A stretch of 64,000 nt of DNA from Tilletiaria anomala UBC 951. Taxonomy: Eukaryota; Basidiomycota; Exobasidiomycetes; Georgefischeriales; Tilletiariaceae. Position 1 is the first letter of the stretch, and each line of letters opens with the position of its first letter. Below the pieces are notes generated by a model. That model ran no database searches. It was not told where the DNA came from and worked only from the letters and a program-made list of their open reading frames with translations. Below are positions 46,102 to 55,802 of the stretch, piece by piece. The stretch is from NCBI RefSeq assembly GCF_000711695.1, contig NW_013547005.1:62001-126000 (forward strand), given 5' to 3'. The position numbers were made by a program, and so were the translations under genes.

Positions 46102-47510
46102 ATGGTACGTTCGGTGCTCGCTCATTGACGAGCAGAGAGATGGATGCACGGCAGTAGCGAAAAGCGCCTATCTCCCAGCGCGGCAGAATTACGGTGCGAA
46201 GGGGTTCTTTGCCCTTGACTGGCAGGACTTCGGCTGTCTTCTGGGCCGACAGGTCGCATGGATGTCTTCGCCCCATGGCATTGATATCTCGAAAGGCCAG
46301 CTGAGCTGTCGCTGGACTCTTTGATTTCAGCGGCGTCGCCCTCCAGCTGCTGCCCACGAGGCCACATCAGCTGCGATTGCACGCCAATGCACAAAGACTA
46401 GCACAGTGTTGAAGGCTGCAAAGTGGGGAGGATGCTCTGCAGGTACTTCGGGTGCTAGTACCTGTATGCCGTCCTACCGGCTTCAGGGAAGGTGCTGATG
46501 TACTGCGTAGGCTCCTTGGTAGAGCCAATGATCGCTGCTCAACTTGTTGAGCGCGATTCGTTGTCCGAGAGCGCACTTTGCAGCACAGCTTGACATCTGG
46601 CCATCGCCAACTGCCGCAGCTGCACGCCACTCTCTGCTCAATGACCCACGCTCCTTTCCCTTGATGGAGTACTAACGATATGGCTTTCTGCTTTCCCCTC
46701 CCCCTTTAGCCACCCAAAGCTGCAAAGAAGCCCGTTGCTGCTGGCAAGTCCAGGAGCAGCGCCAACAAGGCCGCTAAGAACCCTCTCTTCGAGAAGACCT
46801 CGAAGAGCTTCGGCATTGGCCAGGACATCCAGCCGCAGCGCGACCTTACTCGTTTCGTCAAGTGGCCCGAGTACGTCCGCCTGCAGCGCCAGCGTGTCAT
46901 CCTTCACCAGCGCCTCAAGGTTCCGCCTGCGCTTGCGCAATTCAGCAACACGCTGGACAAGAATACCGCGACGAACCTGTTCAAGCTCTTGAACAAGTAC
47001 CGCCCGGAGAGCAAGCAGGAGAAGAAGGCGCGTCTCGATGCTCTCGCCAAGGACGTTGCTGATGGCAAGAAGGCCGACCCCAAAGCCGACGGCAAGAAGC
47101 CCCTTTTCGTCAAGTACGGTCTCAACCACTGCGTTGCCCTGATCGAGGCCAAGAAGGCTTCGCTCGTTGTTCTCGCTGACGACGTTGACCCGATCGAGCT
47201 CGTCGTCGCCATCCCGGCCCTCTGCAGGAAGATGGGCATCCCATGGGTCATTGTCAAGGGAGGCAAGTCGCGTCTCGGTGCGCTCGTTCACAAGAAGACC
47301 GCTGCCATCGCCGTCATCCAGGACGTCCGCAGCGAGGACCAGCGCGAGCTCGCTAACCTCGTCTCCGCCGCCAAGGCCAACTACGTGGACAAGTACGAGG
47401 ACGCCCGCCGACACTGGGGTGGTGCCAAGCGTGGTGGCAAGTCGACCGAGAAGCTCCGCAAGCGTGCCAAGGCTGCCGGCACTACCGTCCAGGCCATCAG
47501 CCAGTCATAA
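46102..47510 (+). CDS. RPL8: 60S ribosomal protein eL8 (L7a family)
   Basis: This is a component of the large cytosolic ribosomal subunit. The model is join(46102..46104,46710..47510), 267 residues. The first exon holds only the start codon (ATG|GTACGT). The 605-bp intron ends at CCCCTTTAG, with a perfect TACTAAC branch site at 46670-46676. The protein reads [95 protein letters not shown], and [20 protein letters not shown]. These are hallmark eL8 sequences including the L7Ae-type RNA-binding core. Codon choice is strongly biased to C-ending codons, as expected for high expression. Identity is certain; the long intron may host regulation, but I could not identify a snoRNA with confidence. Confidence 0.97.
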
Positions 47511-47699
47511 AAACGGACCTGCTCTGGTCACGCTACCTCTCACTAGGGGCTCTTGTATTCTTAGGCTTCACGATATGACAAGCTCATGACGCTGCAACGA
47601 ACGTACACCAGCCCATCTCCGAGTTTCGAATGATCCTTTGCCATGAAGACCTCGCCAGACCTAATTCTTGGTAGGGATACACGTCGGGTCTTCTAGATA

Positions 47700-48737
47700 C
47701 TATCGCCAGCCGCTGCGAAGCTCGATCAACCGTGCAGTGCCCTCCATCCAAGCACCCTCTACATCCGCACGACTGGCGAGATCGCTCACGCGGAAACCTG
47801 GGCGTCCCTCGAATGTTCGTGAGACCTCTTCGTTGTCCTTTCGCAGCCATCGCACCTTCTTTCCGCTTGCTTTCGCGGTGTGCAGCGTCAATGAGAGAAT
47901 GATGACCAAACCGCAGGACTTTTGCAGCTGCTCAAGTCTCAAGATTTCCTGCCGTAGCGCTTCACCTTCGGTCTCATCGTCGAGTATGAGGATCTCGCTT
48001 GGAGATGCCGGTTCATCAATGCCTTCCTCGTGTTTCACATAGCCGTCGACTTCCCCGGCCGCTGTGCTAGCAGAGGCTGCAATCGCCGAATGGGCTGACG
48101 GTGGGGCGAGGAGTACGTGCAGGTGCGCATCGCATGCGAGAGCTCTGGCAAGCGCATGCCGGCCTTCCGGCTTGCTGTATTCCAGAATACGGCGCGCGTC
48201 AAAGCTCTGGATATGTGAGAAAGTCCTTGAGAGATTCCCCGCTGTGAGATCGAAAGCGACGTCCACCTCTTCGGATAGCGTGTGCACCTCGTCCAAGGCC
48301 GGGGGGCTTCGCGACGACGGTGCGCTGCTGGACGGGGCGGCGGGAATAATGAGATGGATGAGGTAGTGAGGTGCCAGATCCGATAGCATGTCTGAAAGTA
48401 GCCCTAGTGCTTGCGGAGTGTGTGGAAACTCAGGTGGTAGCGACAGAGTGAGCGTCGGCCGCGCCGCGAGGGGCTGCATGTCTTGACCGCGGCTCGCCCC
48501 ATTCCTTGCAGTGCGTCCCGTTGCAGCTTGGCTTCTTCTAGAATCATCCGCGCCGCTCGCTGATCCGCCTAGCCCCGCGGATCGCGGGAGAGAGGGGGGT
48601 CGAGGGGCATTGCTCGCTTGATACCATCGGTATACGCTGTATGAGAGCGAGAGAACGGCAAGCGTCGCACCGGCAAGCGCGAACGTGCGGTTGCGGTTGC
48701 GAGACCCCTTGGCTTGCGGTTGGCCGTTCGACGACAT
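47700..48737 (-). CDS. PEX22: Peroxin-22-like protein
   Basis: In the family, Pex22 anchors the ubiquitin-conjugating enzyme Pex4 to the peroxisome for Pex5 recycling. This is a single exon of 345 residues. The first ATG (MSSNGQPQAKGSRNRNRTF) was chosen. Residues 19-37 (FALAGATLAVLSLSYSVYRW) form one membrane segment after a basic N-terminus, giving a short lumenal tail and a cytosolic body. The body shows RPTLTLSLPPEFPHTPQAL, LSDLAPHYLIHLIIPAA, RRILEYSKPEGRHALARALA and CDAHLHVLLAPP, the pattern of fungal Pex22-like domains, then an extra C-terminal part with a coiled-coil-like EALRQEILRLEQLQKSC. The call rests on topology and pattern memory, without an alignment. It converges on RPL8. Confidence 0.6.
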   Translation of the reverse strand: MSSNGQPQAKGSRNRNRTFALAGATLAVLSLSYSVYRWYQASNAPRPPSLPRSAGLGGSASGADDSRRSQAATGRTARNGASRGQDMQPLAARPTLTLSLPPEFPHTPQALGLLSDMLSDLAPHYLIHLIIPAAPSSSAPSSRSPPALDEVHTLSEEVDVAFDLTAGNLSRTFSHIQSFDARRILEYSKPEGRHALARALACDAHLHVLLAPPSAHSAIAASASTAAGEVDGYVKHEEGIDEPASPSEILILDDETEGEALRQEILRLEQLQKSCGLVIILSLTLHTAKASGKKVRWLRKDNEEVSRTFEGRPGFRVSDLASRADVEGAWMEGTARLIELRSGWR

Positions 48738-49154
48738 TGCAGCTTCGGCTTCCACTTGTTAGCACCAGTGTACGGCTGACCGCTTGATGCGCTTCAGGAT
48801 GCACCCTTGTAGCCCAAACGCGAGTGCATATGAATGGGAAGTGGCAGAAACGATGTCGAAGTGACCGGCAATGGTGTGCACGGCATGAGCCGGTGAAGAT
48901 CTCATGATGCGCCACACGGCCACAGCGCAAAGGCCGCTCAAGGTGTGGGAAGGCCAACATGGCTTGTCTAGGTCGCATTTTGCTCACCCTTCGCGACGCT
49001 TCATTTCAAAGAAGAGGCAGAGAGAGCACCAAGATTAAGCGTGGGATAGACGCAGAATTGCAGAGGACATCCCGAAAGGCGAGCCCACGTCCATTCTCTT
49101 GGGAGCTGAGCCGCGTAAAGACGGCAGTGGCGCCTTCGAGTCCTCGACACCGCC
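48738..49154. promoter_or_regulatory. Divergent promoter region, PEX22-like / PAP2-deaminase fusion
   Basis: This 417-bp spacer lies between two outward-facing start codons. No named motif is seen. Confidence 0.4.
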
Positions 49155-51108
49155 ATGCCCAGGGAAAGCGCTATCGACCCGGAACGGTACGTCTCGCTCG
49201 GATTGACACACGTCCAGTGTGAGTGACAGGCCACCTGAATGTGCTCGCAGTATGAAGCAAACTCAGGATCGATGACTTATTCTTCACACATTGTATGTGA
49301 GGATTAGATGACGCCGGTGACCCTGCCGCCAAGTTACTCGGGCTAGTCACCTTGTCGCCCATCTTCTTGCTTTGCGCATACGTCACGATCATTCTCTACC
49401 GTCGCGAACTAACTTTTATCAATGCGCTGATAGGCCAGCTTGGCTGCGAAGGACTGAATTGGTTCTTGAAACGGCTGATCAGGCAGCCACGACCGTTTCC
49501 TGGGATGCTTGGGAAAGGCTACGGCATGCCGAGCAGCCACAGCCAATTCGTTGGATTCTTCGCAGCCTTCTTTATCAGCCATTTCTTGCTTCATCACCCA
49601 CAGAAAACCAAGCCTGCAACATTGATCAATACTATGAGAAGAGCTGAGCATGTGGCAGTCATCATCGCTATTGTGTTGCTTTCTGCTCTGACATGCTATT
49701 CGAGGTGAGCGGGAAGTTGTGCTTGCTCCGCGAGCGTGTCAATGCTGATATTTCGGCGTCTCGCAGGTATCATCTCGCCTATCACACACCTGTACAGATC
49801 CTCGTCGGCCTGACAATAGGGGTCGTCGTCGGCGGGGGCTATTACTATCTGACAGAGATCGTCTCTCGTCAGCCTCTGCGTCTACCAGCCCCTCTTGGCT
49901 CACCTACCGTATGGTCCATGTCCAGTTCGCCCATCCTGAGCCGACCGCGGAGCCCTGTGCTGAGCCATGGGAATGCGGCGTTGGGAGCCCCAAAAGACGA
50001 AGGCCTGCGCAAGCGCAGCAACTCAGCGTCCCGTGCGCGAGGTGCGCAATTGTCACGGCGAAAATCGTCGCTCAGCTCGATGCTGCCACCCATACCAGAT
50101 TTGCATCCCGCGCCTCCGCTGAGGCAGATGATTCTGGACCATCCAGTCGCCGTAGCATTCCGCGTTCGGGACAGTTGGACCGTCTGGCGCGACGGCGGGA
50201 TTGAGGGAGAGTATGGGACATGGCGGAGGGAGTGGGAGAGTAGGAGGGAGTGGAGCTGGGACAAAAGCGCGAGCAAACTGTCGCTGACTGCCCGCATGAA
50301 AAGTGGTCTAGCGTTGAAGCCACCGCAGAAGAAGAAAAAGAAGCAGCTGGGTGCCGCTACGGAGGAAGAGGAGGCAGACGTACACTACCAACACATGCTG
50401 CATGCCCTGCGACTTGCCAACAAATGTGAGCCCACGCAGACCGCCTTCTGCGTCGGTTGCATCATCACCGCGCCCTCTCTGAGAGAAACACTCGCGACGG
50501 GTTATTCACGCGAGCTGGAAGGCAACACGCACGCCGAGCAATGCGCGCTCGATAAATTGCAGCGGGAGCTTATATTTGTCGCCGAGAATGAGGCAGAAGC
50601 TGCTGCGGAGATAGCAGAAGAGCTCGCGCTGGATCTGTACACGACGATGGAGCCGTGTTCGGAGCGAATATCGGGTGCGACACCGTGCGTGCAACGGATC
50701 CTTGAGTTCAACCACCAGCGTCGCTACGCCGTCTGGACGGTGGGTGCGGATGCAGACGCACAGCGGTGCTCGCCGCAACCCCAGCAATCTCAACAGGTGC
50801 GCCATCCTCAACGATGCAGCAAATTCGTTCGCCTGCATGTAGCGCGCGTCTTTCAGGGCGTCAGTGAGCCGGACGACTTTGTGCAAGAGTGCCAGGGAGC
50901 ACGTATGCTGCGCGAGCAAGGGATCAGTGTGCAGACTGTACGCGCACGGAAGCCCCTGTTCAGAGTGCAAAATGACCGACAGCAGGGAGAAGAGAGCGAG
51001 AGCGAAGACTGGAGCTGGCTGGAGAAAGAGTGCTTGCGCATCGCCAAGTACGGCCATGCTGACCAGCCGCAGCCTCAGCCTGGCGTAAAGCGGCTGTGGA
51101 TGTTGTAA
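49155..51108 (+). CDS. CAX4: Dolichyl-diphosphatase fused to RIB2-like pyrimidine deaminase
   Basis: The model is join(49155..49218,49308..49704,49767..51108), 600 residues. The N-terminal half is an ER PAP2-family dolichyl-diphosphatase, which recycles dolichyl diphosphate after N-glycan transfer. It shows SLGLTHVQYDAGDPAAKLLG, PIFLLCAYVTIILYR, the KRLIRQPRP and PSSHSQF phosphatase motifs, and SRYHLAYHTPVQILVG; the family ending LDHPVAVAFRVRDSWTVWRD is also present. The same frame then continues through a Lys/Glu-rich linker into a zinc deaminase. That part shows HALRLANKCEPTQTAFCVGC, GNTHAEQCALDK (HAE, about residues 409-411), YTTMEPCSERISGATPCVQR (PCx(8)C-type zinc ligands), RVFQGVSEPDDFVQECQGAR and WLEKECLRIAKYGH. 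These match fungal DRAP deaminases of riboflavin synthesis. No stop, and no splice pair that separates the halves, is visible. Each domain call is strong; that one polypeptide is made is inferred from the open frame. Confidence 0.85.
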
Positions 51109-52023
51109 CACCGGTGACTCTCGTCGACGTCGCCACTGGGTTATGTGGCATTCAAACTGTCACTTAGAAATATATATGAGCACATCTACTCGTACACACG
51201 CGATTGCCGCAGACCACGACCGAACATGGTGTGCATGACGTCTCCTGAAGTCCATTTGGGCCATGCCTGCTCCAGCCTTCTCGGTGCCATGCAAGGTCAA
51301 CGGTATGCATCGCATCGCCACGCCGCGCACTTGGGTCAGATGCAGTTGCACACATAGCGCATGATGCTTGCACCGACAGCGAAGTACGAGAGACAGGCAA
51401 GACCTTTGGCTTGCATGCGACGAGGGGAAGAGGCGACCGCCCTATCTTGTATCGAGGGCGTCGGTGCTACGTGGGCCCGAGGATGCGGGAAGCGCACCAG
51501 GACACTTGACCGCTCCACCATTGCGCTCCTGCCTGTGCTCAGTGCTCCGACGTCTACTGACTCTGGTATGGATCGCCCCTGTAAATTCCATCACACGGCC
51601 ATTTTTTGCGGGGCTCCTCGTGTTTAGTCTCTTTGTCGATCTCCATCCACTATTGCTGACTGCCGCACTGCATGACGGCCGCCACAAACACGCACCCGCA
51701 GGCGACTTTGACTTGTAGTGGTACATCTTCAAAGGACATTTCAACTTGGTGCTTGGCTTCGGCGCTCCGAGTGTCGCCCGACCCTGCTTAGAGGTGCTAT
51801 TGCTATACCTTTCCCCCCTGCCCCTCACCGACACCCCGACTGTGCTGCATTTCTCCCCGTGCTTCATCATTCCTGTCGCCCCTCGCCGCCGCGTCGCGTT
51901 GCCTCTTGTTGCCAGCACGACCCAAACAGCTTTGCTAGCTCTCGCATCTCGTTCCTTGCTCTCTCTGCCTTCCCGTGCCCGCTGCAGAAGCGCTCGCAGA
52001 TCCTAGCCTACTCGCGGCCAAAA
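51109..52023. promoter_or_regulatory. Long promoter region of secreted-protein gene
   Basis: This 915-bp spacer has no convincing gene. From about 51806 to 51990 the plus strand is strongly pyrimidine-rich (CT/CCCC runs), a pattern common just upstream of highly expressed fungal genes. Confidence 0.45.
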
Positions 52024-52938
52024 ATGAAGTTCTCGACAGCCTTGTGCGCTTTCGTAGCGCTGCTCTCTGCGGCGAGTAGTGTCGCAGCGCAATGTGGGTC
52101 GATTCCTGTCGACCCCCTGTCTATAACCCACATACACCTGGCGAGGAGCTGACCGCTGTACATCCTCCTTATCTACGCCACCCAAACCCTGGCTGCACCT
52201 GCAGCAAATAGCTCGACAGCCACAATTACCAACACGTCCAGCAGCAGCACCTCCGTCGAGTGGCCCAAGTCGATCCCGTTGCAGCAGTCTGTGCAGTACG
52301 TCATGCCGTCATACGACCTGAGCAAGCTGCCCAAGTTCACCTGGTCGCTCGCCAACGAGTCTTTCACCTTGCGCACGTCCATATGCGGCATGCAGGTCGA
52401 CTTTTGCAAGAAGGCCGGCTGCGATGCAGCGGTGGGCGCAAAGGAGACCAAGGTCGCGGACAACTTTTGCGACCAGGTGACTCTCGCGTCGAAATGCACA
52501 TGCTCAGGTGGCATTTCGCGACTGCAGAAGTTCCAATGGCCCGTCATGACACAGGACTGCCGATTCCGAGGACAGGTGAGCGGCAATGCGCTGAGAAATG
52601 CCAAAACGACTTTGGATGGCTGACGTGACTCGATATGACGTTTGCTTCCCTCCCTCCTGCAGGCTTGCCGCAACCAATGCATGTATGGCGGTACGCTGAC
52701 GAACCAGATGCCCAGCTGTATTGCAGCGTGCAACAATGTCTTTGGCATGCAGTGCGGCCTGCCCGGCCAGATGGCCGCCAACTACGTCGTCAACAGGAAG
52801 GGTGAGAAGCCCAACCTCGTCCTGACGCAGGGGGGCGGCTCTCAAAGCGCCGCAGCCGCTGCCATGCACCTGCCGGCGCGCGGCACCACCACCGCTACCG
52901 CACTCGCCGTCGTGGGGCTGGCGTTCACGCTGTTCTAA
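52024..52938 (+). CDS. Cysteine-rich GPI-type secreted protein (DUF7707-like)
   Basis: Probably a cell-wall or surface protein. The model is join(52024..52093,52205..52575,52663..52938), 238 residues, with introns of 111 and 87 bp. MKFSTALCAFVALLSAASSV is a clear signal peptide. A Ser/Thr-rich stretch (NSSTATITNTSSSSTS) follows, then a cysteine-rich core: RTSICGMQVDFCKKAGCD, NFCDQVTLASKCTCSGG, MTQDCRFRGQACRNQCMYGG and MPSCIAACNNVFGMQCG. The C-terminus is a hydrophobic tail (TTTATALAVVGLAFTLF) after a small-residue stretch, as for GPI attachment. The Cys spacing resembles the fungal family DUF7707. No catalytic residues are evident and the function is unknown. Confidence 0.8.
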
Positions 52939-53416
52939 GCCGAGGGCGCCCAAGCGCAACGCCGGATCTCCAGTATCCCTTTGTTCGACTCGAAGTCAGC
53001 GGCCCTCACATCACCCAGCCCTTCTCTCACTTCCTATGCGAATCATTGCTATGCGCACACCATCCGGGGCGCCCGGCGCTCGTTGGCAAGTCATACCTCC
53101 TCCAGAGGCCGCGTCCCATGGCCTTTCCATCTGTTACGGATCTTTGTACTATATATTGGTCTCTGAAGGACCGTTTAAAAAGGCCAGAACATTTTCGATT
53201 CTGCCTTACAAACCCACCGCTCCATCTTGCATCAAACCACTTTATGAAGCTCCAAACCGGATCAGGTGGCTTCATGGCCAATTCTATGCGATTGGCCCTT
53301 TTGGTCAGGGAGCGAGAGGCTGGCGACTAGTCTACACTTGTATAGGGGAGTGAATGCAAAGCGAGCCAGAAAAGGAGGGAGAGATCGGGGGCGTCGTGGA
53401 ACAATTGTGCAGCTCT
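52939..53416. other. Convergent spacer
   Basis: This spacer lies between the 3' ends of the secreted-protein gene and the eIF3e gene. No gene, RNA gene or repeat is seen. Confidence 0.4.
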
Positions 53417-55358
53417 TCAAGCAGCTTCAACGCTCTCGGAAGCAGCAGGTGCTGTGCCGGTGCCACTGTTGACCTGCGCGGAGCCGTCTTGCCCCGTCGG
53501 TGCGCTAGATGCTGCTTGCTGGTGTCGACCACTAGCACCGGGACCCTGAGCGCTCCCGCCGCGTCCACCACCACGACCACCGCGGCCGGCAGCACCGCCA
53601 CGTCCGCCACGCCCGCCTGCACCGCCTCGACCGCCATCGCCGCCGGCGTAGCCGCTGTATGCAGACGGGTTTGCTTTCCGGTCGATCGCCTGGCCCATTG
53701 CCGACGTGCGGAAAACAAACCCTCGCGTCTTTTCGATGATGTTCTGATACATCGCCTGCGGTGTCTGGTTCATGTAGACCATGTTCTGCGGCGGGCAGGT
53801 TTAGAAACAGAGGGGGGAATTGGGGTGCTTGTTAGTCCATGGAATTGACTATGTGTGGTGCCCAAGAGGGAAATGAGCGCCATTGTAGCGATTACGTACC
53901 TCCTTGAAATCGATCTTCGCATCGGTTCGCGTGTCGCGGATGAGGTTCACGACCCACTTCTCTCCCTCCTCCTTGCTCATGTTGAGGCTCCTCGACAAGT
54001 CCCTGTGTAAAGAGGGAGCAAGGAGATGGTTAGCTGATAGACTCTAACAAATCTCCGTCTTGCGGCGTGCAGACAGCAACTCACGCAATGTCAACGCGGT
54101 GGTGGATCCTACAGTAAAGCTCGCTGATGAGGTATCGCGCACTCTCCACGAATGCGTCCTTGTGGTCAGCAAGGAAGAAGTCGTTAGCGATCAATTGCTC
54201 TGCTTTGGCAAGCTCCTCTTGCGCGGCCTCAAAGTCGAAGCCTTCGTAGAGAACGGAGATGAACTTCAGGATTGGGTCTGCCGGTGCTTTGGAGGAAGAA
54301 GCGGCATCGTCTGATTCAGGATCTGCAGCCTCTGACCGGTAGGATTCGATGTTGAGGATGCGGACGAGGTCCTTCATCGCATTTTGTGCGCTGAGCTTTT
54401 GCGTGGCACCGCCCCGCTCGTTGCCAAGTGCGCTAGCACCGGGCTGGGCGATGTTGAAGATCCTTGTCGTTCTCCGGGTCATGACGAGCGCAACGACGAG
54501 GTATCGGAGCAGCCACCATGCGGACGTCTGGACGGTGGACAGGTAGGCGGGTGAGAAGAAAAGCTCAACGAGCATCTCGCGTCCTTGCGGGTGGTTAAAG
54601 TAGACGAACAGCGACCAGTGAAGCAGCCAAGTGCGCTTCTGCAGGAGCGACTCGTTGACGCCCGCCATGGCTGCGCTCTGCCCAGTTGTGGGACCTTGCA
54701 CCATTGCGTCGGCAACTGAGGCTGCATCATCAAAACCAGAAGCAGAGATGACCGCTGAACCTCCTGCACCGCTGTCGACCTGATCGCGGAGCAGCTTGAG
54801 TTCCTCCATCGCAGCATCCCAGTTACCCATCAGAATATCGGCTGCAAGCTTGCCCCAGTAGCTGCTTAGTGTCATGGCGGGGTCCATGCTGAAGATGCGG
54901 AAGTGGTAGAGGTAGGACGATGCTTCGGCATAGTTGCCGCAGTTGAACTGGAAGTAGCCGAATCGGTAAAGCGCATTGATCTGGTCCAAAGTAAGTTGGT
55001 AGTTCTGCTCGAGCCAGCTCAGGTTTTGCTGCTTGTCTGACTTGAGTGAGGACAGAACTTTGGGGTCCTCGATGACGTTCAAGGCATGCTCGACCTCGGC
55101 AGTCAATCGCTCGTTGGTCGCGAGTGCTTCTTCTTTTTGCTTCTCGAGCTCTGGCGGCGCTTGTTGCCCTGGGTACGCTTGAGAATAAAGCTCGGCAGTG
55201 TATCCGACCATTGAAGTGCCCCTTGCAAGCTCATACTGCGCCTTCACTAGATCTGTCTCCTTGAAGAGTCCAGTGGAAGACAGGTGCTGGAGCATGGGGA
55301 TGGCCAGATGCCGGTCGACATGCTGCAGAAAGCGGGGGGTTAAGTCGTACTCGGCCAT
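53417..55358 (-). CDS. INT6: Translation initiation factor eIF3 subunit e (Int6) with RGG tail
   Basis: This PCI-domain subunit of eIF3 takes part in ribosome recruitment. The model is complement(join(53417..53785,53900..54002,54085..55358)), 581 residues. The start is the ATG of [19 protein letters not shown], the conserved opening. Other features are [60 protein letters not shown] and the PCI end [59 protein letters not shown]. After the family end a Gly/Arg-rich stretch at about residues 507-540 has repeated RGG/RGGR units, followed by an Ala/Ser/Gly tail. RGG tails bind RNA and are arginine-methylated in other proteins; here that is inference. Introns are 82 and 114 bp. Confidence 0.94.
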
Positions 55359-55802
55359 CGTGGCGGCAGCGACGTCTTGCACCTTTGAACGCTTTCTATC
55401 TACCCTGTGTGATCCGCAATATCGCAACTTCAACCAGGACGACTCGCTGTGCGATGTGTGACGGGGCTGCAGTTTTACGCTTCAACAACGAGAAGTTAGA
55501 AGAATTGCTCCTCCAACGAGAGAGAATTGTGCGTGTGAGGATCCTCTCTGTCAGTCGAAAAGTCGCGCAAGGTCAAATATTTTGCTTGTAAATCCCGCTC
55601 CTGAAGCGATATTGGGAGCGAAACCAGACGAGCCTCAACCCTATTTTGTGGCCTCTTTCTTTCACGTAGAGTCTTTCCACACATTGGGCTTTATTGCTGT
55701 GGCGCAGTAAGAGCCAACTTCGAAATGTTTTTCTGTTTGTTACAGGTGCGACGCAGTGTGTCTTTCTTTCTATGCATGCAGTACGACGCTCAGACAGTTG
55801 TT
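55359..55802. promoter_or_regulatory. Spacer, promoter side of eIF3e gene
   Basis: This stretch lies between the eIF3e start and the 3' end of RPA49, both minus strand. No gene-like frame is seen. Confidence 0.4.

Noticed and set aside
46440-46640. Possible snoRNA within the RPL8 intron (CTGATGT, hairpin-forming AACTTGTTGAGC)
   Set aside because: No clear pair of C and D boxes with terminal stem, and no convincing H/ACA hinge and ACA ending; too weak to call.
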